This document shows positions 13,371-20,609 of a stretch of DNA of 21,934 bases, piece by piece. Under the pieces are notes generated by a model, which was not told the DNA's origin, searched no databases, and saw nothing but the letters and a program-made list of their open reading frames with translations. Location of the stretch: assembly GCA_004297315.1 (NCBI GenBank), contig SCTU01000232.1:1-21934 (forward strand). Direction: 5' to 3'. How positions within the stretch are numbered: the first letter of the stretch is position 1; every line of letters begins with the position of its first letter. Source of the stretch: Dehalococcoidia bacterium. GTDB taxonomy: Bacteria > Chloroflexota > Dehalococcoidia > UBA2979. Made by a program: the position numbers and the translations under genes.

Positions 13371-14474
13371 ATGACGATTGGAACTCGCTGGAAGCGCCTC
13401 CTGCCGGTTGCAGTGACGGCTGCGCTCGCCACCGGCCTTGTGGCCTGCGGCGCGGGCGACTCGGGGCCCGACGCAACCCAGACAGGGAAGGACGGGACTC
13501 CGGCGGCTGCAACGGCGACCGCGGCCGCATCGGTCAAGGAAGCCCGGGCGAAACTCGGAGGCGAGATCGTCGGAGATGGCTCCTCGACCGTCTTCCCGAT
13601 TACGGCAGCCGCGGCGGAAGAGTTCCGCAAGCAGGCGAAGGACGTCAAGATCTCGGTCGGCATCGCCGGCACGGGCGGCGGGTTCAAGAAGTTCTGCAGC
13701 GGCGAGACCGACCTTCAGGACGCCTCTCGCCCGATCACGCCGTCCGAGGTGGACGCGTGCAAGGCCAAGAACATCGACTACATCGAGTTGCCGGTGGCCT
13801 TCGACGGCCTGGCGGTTGTGGTGTCGTCGAAGAACACCTTCCTCTCCTGCATCACGGTCGCTGAGTTGAAGAAGATGTGGGAGCCCGAGGCGCAGGGCAA
13901 GGTCACGCGTTGGAACCAGGTCAACCCCAAGTGGCCGGACCAGCCGATCAAGCTCTTCGGCCCCGGCGCCGACTCCGGCACCTTCGACTACTTCACCGAG
14001 GCCATTAACGGCAAGGCGAAGGCCAGCCGCGGCGACTACCAGGCGTCCGAGGACGACAACGTCCTGGTCAAGGGCGTCTCCGACGACCAGTACGCGGTCG
14101 GATACTTCGGCCTGGCGTACTACGAAGAGAACGCCTCAAAGTTGAAGCTCATCGCCGTCGACGCGAAGGGCGACGGGAAGTGCGTCACGCCGACGGTTGC
14201 GACGGTGAAGGACGGCAGTTACCAGCCGCTCTCGCGCCCGCTCTTCATCTATGTCAAGAAGAGCGTCGCGGACCGCCCCGAGGTGAAGGCGTTCGTCGAG
14301 TTCTACCTGTCCAAGGAGTTCACGCCGAAGATACAGTCGCGAGAGGTCGGCTACATCACACTTGAGGACAACCTCTACGCGGCTTCGGCCAAGCGGTTTG
14401 CAGCCGGCACGACGGGTACCCTGTTCCCCAAGGGGGCCGAGGTCGGCGCCACGCTGGAGCGGTACCTGAAGTAA
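13371..14474 (+). CDS. pstS: Phosphate-binding lipoprotein PstS
   Basis: A 367-residue extracytoplasmic phosphate receptor that delivers phosphate to PstCA. The N-terminus WKRLLPVAVTAALATGLVAC is a lipoprotein signal with lipobox LVAC and lipid-accepting Cys26, followed by an Ala/Thr-rich linker. The phosphate-binding signature appears in GDGSSTVFPITAAAAEEF, SVGIAGTGGGFKKFCSGETD, LQDASRPI and GPGADSGTFDYF. The start at 13371 is chosen because it opens directly on the signal peptide; AAGGAG lies 12 bases before it. The gene leads pstS-pstC-pstA-pstB. The upstream region lacks a good TANNNT box, which suits an activator-dependent promoter, and it contains a candidate Pho box. A strong hairpin follows the stop. 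Confidence 0.96.
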   Translation: MTIGTRWKRLLPVAVTAALATGLVACGAGDSGPDATQTGKDGTPAAATATAAASVKEARAKLGGEIVGDGSSTVFPITAAAAEEFRKQAKDVKISVGIAGTGGGFKKFCSGETDLQDASRPITPSEVDACKAKNIDYIELPVAFDGLAVVVSSKNTFLSCITVAELKKMWEPEAQGKVTRWNQVNPKWPDQPIKLFGPGADSGTFDYFTEAINGKAKASRGDYQASEDDNVLVKGVSDDQYAVGYFGLAYYEENASKLKLIAVDAKGDGKCVTPTVATVKDGSYQPLSRPLFIYVKKSVADRPEVKAFVEFYLSKEFTPKIQSREVGYITLEDNLYAASAKRFAAGTTGTLFPKGAEVGATLERYLK

Positions 14475-14497
14475 GGTTTCCGAAGAGTCATGGGGCG

Positions 14498-14529
14498 CGG
14501 GTGGCCAGTCGATTCCGGCTGGCCACCCG
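14498..14529 (+). promoter_or_regulatory. Intergenic hairpin between pstS and pstC
   Basis: CGGGTGGCCAG pairs perfectly with CTGGCCACCCG (11 pairs) around a 10-base loop. It lies 24 bases after the pstS stop, has no T-run and is 37 bases before the pstC ATG. It could stabilise the pstS part of the message or attenuate readthrough, so that the binding protein is made in excess of the permease. Confidence 0.6.
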
Positions 14530-14565
14530 TCCGCGCATCAGGCCCGGGGGCGCGGGCGGGGGGAA

Positions 14566-15513
14566 ATGACGAGACCGACGGCTGGCGGCCCTCCGGGCTA
14601 CTTCCCGCCTCGCGAGCTCACGGCCCGTGACAGCGGGCGCGTGCTGCGCGAGCGTGCGATCGAGGGCACGCTGTTCCTCGCCGCGGCCGTGGGCGCACTC
14701 ACGACGCTCGGGATCCTCTATTCGTTGTTCGGCGAGACGGTGAAGTTCTTCACCCACGTCTCGATTGTCGATTTCTTCACCGACACCGAGTGGACGCCGC
14801 TCTTCTCGACGAAGCGCTTCGGCATCTGGCCGCTCGTCACGGCGACGATGCTGACCTCCGCCATTGCGCTGTTCGTCGCGGTCCCGGTCGGGCTGGTGAC
14901 AGCGGTGTATCTCTCGGAGTTCGCGAGCCCGCGTGTACGCGGCATCGCGAAGCCGGCGCTCGAGGTGCTCGCCGGCGTGCCGACCGTCGTGTACGGCTTC
15001 TTCGCCCTGATCACGATCACGCCGATCCTCGCAAAATTCATCCCCGGGATGTCGACGTTCAACTCGCTCTCGGCCGGGCTCGTGATGGGCGTGATGATCA
15101 TCCCGCTCATCGCCTCGCTCTCGGAGGATGCGATGACGGAGGTGCCATCCGGCCTGCGCGAGGGGGCGTACGCACTCGGCTCGACGAAGCTGGAGGTGGC
15201 CCTGCGGGTCGTGTTCCCCGCGGCCCTCTCCGGGATCATTGCCTCGGTCATCCTCGGCCTGTCGCGGGCGGTGGGAGAGACGATGATCGTCGCGATCGCG
15301 GCAGGCCAGCGTCCGACGATGACGCTGGACCCGCGCGTGCCGGTTGAGACGATGACGACATTCATCGTGCAGGTCAGCTTGGGCGACACGCCGTACGGCT
15401 CGATCGAGTATCTGACCATCTTCGCCGTGGGCAGCACGATCTTCGTGATGACGCTGATCCTCAACATCGTCTCGCATTGGTTCGTGCGCCGGTTCCGCGA
15501 GGTCTACTCCTGA
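14566..15513 (+). CDS. pstC: Phosphate ABC transporter permease PstC
   Basis: A 315-residue inner-membrane permease with six predicted helices. After a proline-rich cytoplasmic N-terminus come IEGTLFLAAAVGALTTLGIL, a loop with FFTDTEWTPLFSTKRFGIWP that is diagnostic of PstC, the MetI-type core VPVGLVTAVYLSEFASPRVR and PALEVLAGVPTVVYGFFAL, and the EAA-type coupling motif EGAYALGSTKLEVALRVVFP. A run of G just before the ATG can serve as ribosome binding site. The TGA overlaps the pstA ATG (TGATG), so the two permease subunits are translated together. Confidence 0.96.
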   Translation: MTRPTAGGPPGYFPPRELTARDSGRVLRERAIEGTLFLAAAVGALTTLGILYSLFGETVKFFTHVSIVDFFTDTEWTPLFSTKRFGIWPLVTATMLTSAIALFVAVPVGLVTAVYLSEFASPRVRGIAKPALEVLAGVPTVVYGFFALITITPILAKFIPGMSTFNSLSAGLVMGVMIIPLIASLSEDAMTEVPSGLREGAYALGSTKLEVALRVVFPAALSGIIASVILGLSRAVGETMIVAIAAGQRPTMTLDPRVPVETMTTFIVQVSLGDTPYGSIEYLTIFAVGSTIFVMTLILNIVSHWFVRRFREVYS

Positions 15514-16403
15514 TGGCGTCCATCCCCGGTGCGCGCAAAGCGCACGACGAATTCTCGACCAACGTGTCTCTGCGGCAGGGCCTCGTGCGCGTTTCGATCG
15601 TCGTGGGCGTGATCTGCCTCATCTTCTCGCTCGGCACGCTGTTCTGGCTGGTGCTGGACGTGCTGCTCCGCGGGGCGAAGTGGTTCGACTGGCAGTTCCT
15701 CCAGAGTTTCGACTCGCGCTTCCCGCGTGAGGCTGGGATCAAGGCGGCACTGTACGGCACCATCTGGATGATGGGGCTCACCATCGTGATGTCACTGCCG
15801 ATTGGCGTGGCGGCGGCGATCTACCTCGAGGAATACGCCCGCGAGGGGTGGCTGAAGTCGTTGATCCAGATCAACATCGCCAACCTCGCCGGTGTCCCGT
15901 CGATCATCTACGGCCTCCTGGGCCTGACCGTCTTCGTGCGGTTGCTCGGGCTCCAGCGGAGCGTGCTCGCCGGGGCGATGACGATGGCGCTGCTCGTCCT
16001 GCCGATCATCGTGGTGGCGACACGGGAGGCGCTGCGTGCCGTGCCGTCCAGTCTGAGGGATGCCTCGCTAGCGCTGGGTGCGAGCCGCTGGCAGACGATC
16101 TGGCACCACGTGCTGCCTGAGGCGATGCCCGGGATCCTGACGGGGAACATCCTCGCTGCGTCGCGGGCGATCGGCGAGACCGCGCCGCTGATCACGATCG
16201 GTGCGCTGACGTTCGTCCCCTTCACGCCGGCCGGACCGCTGGACCGGTTCACGGTGCTCCCGATCCAGATCTTCAACTGGACGTCGCGTCCGCAGGAGGC
16301 GTTCCAAAACCTGGCGGCGGCAGGCATCATCCTGCTGCTAATCGTGTTGTTGACGATGAATTCGGTCGCGATCGTGCTGCGCCAGCGGGCGCGGCGGCGC
16401 TAG
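15513..16403 (+). CDS. pstA: Phosphate ABC transporter permease PstA
   Basis: A 296-residue partner of PstC with six predicted helices. Typical segments are TIWMMGLTIVMSLPIGVAAA followed by IYLEEYAREGW, NIANLAGVPSIIYGLLGLTV, the EAA-type motif DASLALGASRWQTIWHHVLP and the hallmark RAIGETAPLITIGALTF, with FNWTSRPQEAF in the last loop. The ATG overlaps the pstC stop. An in-frame GTG-led extension from 15477 would lie inside pstC and is not needed. The gene ends 9 bases before the pstB ATG. Confidence 0.96.
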   Translation: MASIPGARKAHDEFSTNVSLRQGLVRVSIVVGVICLIFSLGTLFWLVLDVLLRGAKWFDWQFLQSFDSRFPREAGIKAALYGTIWMMGLTIVMSLPIGVAAAIYLEEYAREGWLKSLIQINIANLAGVPSIIYGLLGLTVFVRLLGLQRSVLAGAMTMALLVLPIIVVATREALRAVPSSLRDASLALGASRWQTIWHHVLPEAMPGILTGNILAASRAIGETAPLITIGALTFVPFTPAGPLDRFTVLPIQIFNWTSRPQEAFQNLAAAGIILLLIVLLTMNSVAIVLRQRARRR

Positions 16404-16412
16404 GGGGTTGTG

Positions 16413-17300
16413 ATGGTCCATGCGAGCGGCGAGGCGGGTCTGATCTCGCATGTCCCTTCAACCTTTGGGCCGGATTCGGCCCCCCGGCCCTCCGCGAACG
16501 ACGGCGCGAAGGCGGGCTCCGTCGACAACGCGATCGAGGACGCGGTCATCGACCTCAAGGGCCTGAGCCTGTGGTACGGCAAGGCGAAGGCGATCGAAGA
16601 CATCACGATGCGCATCGAGCGCCAGAAGGTGACCGCCCTCATCGGCCCGTCCGGCTGCGGGAAGAGCACGCTGTTGCGTTGCATCAACCGGATGAACGAC
16701 CTCATCCCGGGCGTGAAGGTTGCGGGCGAGGTCTTTCTGGACGGGCAGGACATCATGGCCGAGGGCATCGACCCGGTCGAGGTGCGCCGCCACGTCGGGA
16801 TGGTGTTCCAGAAGCCGAACCCGTTCCCGAAATCGATCTACGAGAACGTGGCCTTCGGCGCGCGGATCAACGGCTACCGCGGGGACATGGACCAACTCGT
16901 GCGATACGCGCTGGAGCGGGCCGCGCTCTGGGACGAGGTGAAGGACAAGTTGAAGCAGTCCGGCCTGGCGCTGTCCGGTGGCCAGCAGCAGCGGCTCTGC
17001 ATCGCGCGCGCTATCGCCGTGCAGCCAGCAGTGGTGCTGATGGACGAGCCCTGTTCCGCGCTCGACCCGATCGCTACCCAGCACATCGAGGACCTGATGC
17101 GTGAGCTCGCGAAGGAGTACACGATCATCATCGTCACGCACAACATGCAGCAGGCCGCGCGTGTCTCCGACCGGGCGGCCTTCATGCTGGCGGGCGACCA
17201 ACGGATCGGCCGGCTGATCGAATACCGGCCAACGGAGGAACTCTTCACGAACCCGCAGGACGAGCGGACCGAGGACTACATCACGGGCCGCTTCGGCTAG
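16413..17300 (+). CDS. pstB: Phosphate ABC transporter ATPase PstB
   Basis: A 295-residue ATPase that drives PstCA. Motifs in order are Walker A GPSGCGKST (78-86), the PstB hallmark QKPNPFPKSIYENVAFGARI (from 133), signature LSGGQQQRL (187-195), Walker B VVLMDEPCSALDP (207-219) and the switch His in VTHNM. Compared with the usual length of about 250, there is an N-terminal extension of roughly 40 residues rich in Ser, Ala, Gly and Asp before IDLKGLSLWYG. The ATG at 16413 is preferred to the GTG at 16410 because GGGGG (16403-16407) is 5 bases before it. The TAG shares CTAG with the phoR stop on the other strand. Confidence 0.96.
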   Translation: MVHASGEAGLISHVPSTFGPDSAPRPSANDGAKAGSVDNAIEDAVIDLKGLSLWYGKAKAIEDITMRIERQKVTALIGPSGCGKSTLLRCINRMNDLIPGVKVAGEVFLDGQDIMAEGIDPVEVRRHVGMVFQKPNPFPKSIYENVAFGARINGYRGDMDQLVRYALERAALWDEVKDKLKQSGLALSGGQQQRLCIARAIAVQPAVVLMDEPCSALDPIATQHIEDLMRELAKEYTIIIVTHNMQQAARVSDRAAFMLAGDQRIGRLIEYRPTEELFTNPQDERTEDYITGRFG

Positions 17301-18487
17301 GAGCGCGCGACCGGGACGGTGAAGCAGATCGTGGTACCGCGCGGTTCGTCGGCCACCCAGATCTGGCCTCCATGCCGTGTCACGATCTCGCGGGCGATCG
17401 ACAGCCCGAGGCCCGTCCCCGTGGGCCGCCCGGCCGCGCGTGCACGGTCGGACGTGTAGAAGCGCTCGAAAACACGCAGCCGCTCATTCGGCATGATGCC
17501 GGGCCCCTGGTCACGCACGCAAAATCGGACAGCGTCTCCGGCCGCCTCGGCGCCGACCGTGACGGTGTCGCCGGGCGATGAGAACTTGACCGCGTTGTCG
17601 AGGAGGTTCGTGAGCACCTCAAGGACGCGCTCGCGGTCCGCGAGCACGAGCGTCGTGGCGACCTCGGCCGAGGGCTGCGCGGCGAGCGCGACGACGGCGC
17701 GCTCGGCGAGGGGTGTGACGCGTCCGACCGCCTCCTCCACCAGGGGGCCCGCCGCCTCCGGGGCGAGCGCAAACGGCTCATCGCCCTGTTCGAGGCGGGA
17801 AAGGCGGATCAGCCGTTCAACGATCCCCTGCATACGGTCGATCTCTCCGGCGAGTTGCCGGTGGAAGCGGGCGCGCTGGTCCGCGTCCGGCACGCCGTCT
17901 TCCAGCGTCTCGGCGAGCGCGCGCGCGGCGGTGATTGGGGTGCGGAGCTCGTGGGAGATGTTGGCCACCAGGTCCTGTCGGGCACGCTCCGCCTGACGCT
18001 GGGCCGTGCGGTCGAGCGCCGTGACCACCGTCCGCCCGTCCGGCAACGCGAGGGCGGTGACACGCAGCACGAGTCCGGTCTCCAGCGTGACCTCGTGGGG
18101 TGTGCCGTCCGCCTCGCGCGCGAGGCGTGCCAGTTCGGCCTCTCGGGTGGCGCGGATGAGCGAGATGTCCAGCATCGCCTCACGCGGCCGGTTGAAGAGC
18201 GCAGCGGCGGCGGTATTCACGAAGCGAACGGTCTTGCCGGCGTCCAGCAGCAGCACGCCCTCGACCAACCGGTCGAGGACCGGGGCGACGCCGGGGTCGT
18301 CCGGCGGCTCGACAGCCGAGCCACCCCCGAGAGCGGGCCGCGCGACGCGCGTGCTGGCCCACAGGACGCCAAGCGTGGCCGCGACTGCGGCGAGGACATC
18401 CCAGGGTGAAGGCAGCCGCGTCACGCCCGTGGCAAGCAGCGCGATGAGGACGGCGGCGGCGAGGCCGTTTCGGCGCCCCCGGGTCAC
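17297..18487 (-). CDS. phoR: Phosphate regulon sensor histidine kinase PhoR
   Basis: A 396-residue membrane sensor kinase. The GTG at 18487 overlaps the phoB stop (GTGA); an in-frame ATG at 18622 would lie 139 bases inside phoB. Two membrane segments (about residues 8-22 and 28-46) are joined by a loop of only a few residues, so there is no extracytoplasmic sensor domain. A PAS domain follows (LDRLVEGVLLLDAGKTVRFV onward), then a HisKA dimerisation helix with phospho-accepting His179 in ANISHELRTP, and an ATPase domain with N box TNLLDNAVKFSS, G1 DQGPGI, F box FERFY and G2 GTGLGLSI. The layout is that of PhoR, which senses phosphate through PstSCAB-PhoU, both encoded next door. The gene is convergent with pstB. 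Confidence 0.93.
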   Translation of the reverse strand: MTRGRRNGLAAAVLIALLATGVTRLPSPWDVLAAVAATLGVLWASTRVARPALGGGSAVEPPDDPGVAPVLDRLVEGVLLLDAGKTVRFVNTAAAALFNRPREAMLDISLIRATREAELARLAREADGTPHEVTLETGLVLRVTALALPDGRTVVTALDRTAQRQAERARQDLVANISHELRTPITAARALAETLEDGVPDADQRARFHRQLAGEIDRMQGIVERLIRLSRLEQGDEPFALAPEAAGPLVEEAVGRVTPLAERAVVALAAQPSAEVATTLVLADRERVLEVLTNLLDNAVKFSSPGDTVTVGAEAAGDAVRFCVRDQGPGIMPNERLRVFERFYTSDRARAAGRPTGTGLGLSIAREIVTRHGGQIWVADEPRGTTICFTVPVARS

Positions 18488-19206
18488 GGGACGAACTTGT
18501 AGCCGATGCTTCGCACCGTCTGGATATGCTCGGGATGCGCCGGGTCGTCCTCGATCTTCTCTCGGAGCCAACGGACGTGGACGTCCACCGTACGGGTCTC
18601 GCCGCGGTAGGTGATCCCCCACACGGACTCCAGGATCTGGTCGCGCGTCAGGACCTGCTCCGGGTGACGCATGAGGTACTCGAGCAGTCCGAACTCGCGC
18701 GGGCGCAACGCCACAACGGTGCCGTCGCGGCGCAGCTCATGCCGCGTCGGGTCCAACGTCAACCGCCCAGCCGTGACGGTCTGCGCCGGGTCCAGTTCCT
18801 TCGGCCCGGCGTGGCGCGAGAGGTCGTCGCGGCGCAGCAGCGCCCCGACGCGCGCCCGGAGTTCACGCATGGAGAAGGGCTTCGTGACGTAGTCGTCGGC
18901 GCCGATTTCCAGACCCTGGACGCGGTCGGGCTCGGTGTCGCGGGCGGTCATCATCAGGATCGGCACCGGGGTTTCCGCGCGCAGGATGCGGCAGACATCG
19001 AGCCCGGACATCCGCGGCAACATCACGTCCAGGATCACCGCGTCCGGATGCTGACTGCGGGCGAGTTCCAGCCCGGCCGCCCCGTCCGCGGCCGTCAGGA
19101 CCTCGTGGCCGTCGAGCCCGAGGTTGTACGCGACCGCCTCGCGGATCGCGGCGTCGTCCTCGACCACGAGGACCGTCGACATATCTCGCACCGCACCATT
19201 CCTCAT
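18484..19206 (-). CDS. phoB: Phosphate regulon response regulator PhoB
   Basis: A 240-residue OmpR-type regulator. The receiver domain has acidic residues in VVEDDAA, the phospho-acceptor Asp60 in AVILDVMLPRMSG, Thr in MMTAR and Lys in DDYVTKPF. The C-terminal winged helix reads RPREFGLLEYLMRHPEQVLT, then VDVHVRWLREKIEDD and the final RSIGYKFVP. When phosphorylated by PhoR it should activate pstS and other phosphate genes. Two starts are possible: ATG 19206 is placed exactly 6 bases after a TAACGT box, as for other leaderless genes here, giving eight extra residues (MRNGAVRD) before the normal MSTVLVVEDD; ATG 19182 lacks a ribosome binding site. I chose 19206. Confidence 0.93.
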   Translation of the reverse strand: MRNGAVRDMSTVLVVEDDAAIREAVAYNLGLDGHEVLTAADGAAGLELARSQHPDAVILDVMLPRMSGLDVCRILRAETPVPILMMTARDTEPDRVQGLEIGADDYVTKPFSMRELRARVGALLRRDDLSRHAGPKELDPAQTVTAGRLTLDPTRHELRRDGTVVALRPREFGLLEYLMRHPEQVLTRDQILESVWGITYRGETRTVDVHVRWLREKIEDDPAHPEHIQTVRSIGYKFVP

Positions 19207-19212
19207 GGCCTC

Positions 19213-19218
19213 ACGTTA
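19213..19218 (-). promoter_or_regulatory. Putative -10 box, leaderless promoter of phoB
   Basis: TAACGT on the minus strand is followed by 6 bases and the ATG at 19206. The message would start at the A of this ATG. Confidence 0.5.
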
Positions 19219-19234
19219 GGGGCGCGGGCCGCCG

Positions 19235-19261
19235 GACGCTGCAACGGTATGTTAACGGCGG
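19235..19261. promoter_or_regulatory. Candidate Pho box upstream of phoB
   Basis: TGTTAACGGCGG (19250-19261) matches the pstS-upstream motif at 11 of 12 bases. On the minus strand, GTTAACATACC and GTTGCAGCGTC (19235-19256) form two adjacent 11-base units that share GTT, a spacing like that of PhoB/PhoP half-sites. The site is centred about 40-50 bases upstream of the predicted phoB transcription start, suggesting autoregulation. Confidence 0.4.
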
Positions 19262-19298
19262 CCGCCATCCGTCCCCGGCGACGGCCCAGCGTCGCGGG

Positions 19299-19304
19299 TA
19301 CACT
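19299..19304 (+). promoter_or_regulatory. Putative -10 box, leaderless promoter of the SRAP gene
   Basis: TACACT is followed by 6 bases and the GTG at 19311. No ribosome binding site is present. Confidence 0.55.
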
Positions 19305-19310
19305 CGATTC

Positions 19311-20024
19311 GTGTGCGGACGTTTCACGCTGACCGAGGAGAACGCGGACTGGGTGGCCGCCCAGCTCGGGCTTGAGCGCGACCAGCTGTTCGAGGAGACC
19401 TACACGCCGCGGTGGAATATCGCGCCGATGCAGCCCTCCTGGATCGTTACTGCGGAGCAGGAGGCGCGACGGGCGCGGCTGGCGACCTGGGGCCTCGTGA
19501 ACTGGTTCGAGTCCAGCCGGCGCGCGGGCGCGAAGCACATCAACGCGCGGGCGGAGACGTTGGAGACGCGCCGTCCCTATCGGGAGGCGTTCGGCTCGAC
19601 GCGTTGCGTGGTACCCGCGGACGGCTTTTTCGAGTGGACCGTGGATAACGGACAGCGCCTCCCGATCTGGTTCCACCGCCCTGACCGACGGGTGTTCGGA
19701 TTCGCGGGCCTGTACGCTTCCGCGCGCCTCTCCGGCGAGGCCGAGGCTACGACCACCTTCACGATCATTACGACGCTGCCCAATGCCACGGTGGCCGCCG
19801 TCCACGACCGGATGCCGGTGATCCTGACGGACGAGACTGCGATCGACGAGTGGCTCTACCCGAAGCAGTCACCCGAGCGGCTCCATCGCCTGCTCAGTCC
19901 GGCACCGGACGGCTTTCTGCAGGCGATAGCAGTCAGCACCCGGGTCAACTCAGTCGCCAATGATGACCCGGCATGCCTCGACCCCGCGCCGCCGAGACCA
20001 CAGCAGGGCGCCCTGCCCTTCTAG
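19311..20024 (+). CDS. SRAP (YedK/HMCES) abasic-site DNA-protein crosslink protein
   Basis: A 237-residue protein of the SOS-response-associated peptidase family, which shields abasic sites in single-stranded DNA by forming a covalent thiazolidine bond through its N-terminal cysteine. The start must expose Cys2 after removal of Met1, and GTG at 19311 gives MCGRFTLTEE. Other conserved residues are Asn36 in RWNIAPM, Asn78 in INARAET, Glu108 in ADGFFEW and His165 in AAVHDRMPVIL. The family often neighbours SOS genes, but here it diverges from phoB, and no SOS box was recognised in the shared interval. The Pro-rich tail (PAPPRPQQGALPF) is short. A 28-base gap separates it from the convergent DUF6391-like gene. 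Confidence 0.95.
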   Translation: MCGRFTLTEENADWVAAQLGLERDQLFEETYTPRWNIAPMQPSWIVTAEQEARRARLATWGLVNWFESSRRAGAKHINARAETLETRRPYREAFGSTRCVVPADGFFEWTVDNGQRLPIWFHRPDRRVFGFAGLYASARLSGEAEATTTFTIITTLPNATVAAVHDRMPVILTDETAIDEWLYPKQSPERLHRLLSPAPDGFLQAIAVSTRVNSVANDDPACLDPAPPRPQQGALPF

Positions 20025-20052
20025 TCGGCGCAGCCCCAGCGCGAGGCCGGCG

Positions 20053-20565
20053 TCAGGCAGCGTGCCGCGTCACGACCTTGCGCACGCCCGGGAGCAGGGT
20101 GCGGACGCTCACCAACTCGAAGCCGGCGAGATCGGCGCGCGTCGTCAGGTGCGCCTGCACGAGGTGCCCCAGCGGCTGGGCGAGCACCACGCCGAGCGTC
20201 GCCGCGGTGAAGGCGCTGCCGAAGCGGTCTCGGACGCCGTCGCGCGGCCTCCTCGCGAGCGACGCCATGGTCGCCGCGGCCGTTACAGCGCCGGTCACGG
20301 CGATGTTCGTCCCGCACAGCGGTGAAACCGCCAGGTTCGCTTCGCCCCGTTGCATCCGGGCCAGAGCCTCCTCGGCGCACGAACGCAGGGTCGCATCGTC
20401 CACGCGGCCGAGGATGTAGAAGCCGTCCGCGGCAGCCCGACCGGCGATCCGCTGCGGGCCGCGCCGGGCTAGGAGTACCGAGACGGTGGCGTGCTCCAAC
20501 CCGTGGTTGCGCCGGATATCGTCGATGCGTCGTCGGAGCCAGCCGGCATTGGGGACGTGGGGCAC
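20053..20565 (-). CDS. DUF6391-like membrane-associated protein
   Basis: A 170-residue protein resembling the DUF6391 group: RRIDDIRRNHGLEHATVSVL, then GRAAADGFYILGRVDDATLR, LAVSPLCGTNIAVTGAVTAA and AATLGVVLAQPLGHLVQAHL. The last two stretches are hydrophobic enough to be membrane helices. Function is unknown. Two starts are possible: a GTG at 20613 overlapping the stop of the upstream transglycosylase gene (GTGA), or a GTG at 20565 with GGAGG 7 bases upstream. I chose 20565 because of the ribosome binding site and because the conserved region begins soon after; the longer form would add 16 residues. It is the second gene of an operon. Confidence 0.7.
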   Translation of the reverse strand: MPHVPNAGWLRRRIDDIRRNHGLEHATVSVLLARRGPQRIAGRAAADGFYILGRVDDATLRSCAEEALARMQRGEANLAVSPLCGTNIAVTGAVTAAATMASLARRPRDGVRDRFGSAFTAATLGVVLAQPLGHLVQAHLTTRADLAGFELVSVRTLLPGVRKVVTRHAA

Positions 20566-20609
20566 GCGTGGGCCTCCTCGGGTACCGATCGAGTATCGCC
20601 GATAGCCGC

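Noticed and set aside
14488..15477. A 329-codon minus-strand open frame
   Set aside because: It is antisense to pstC, which is certain, and its translation is charged low-complexity sequence.
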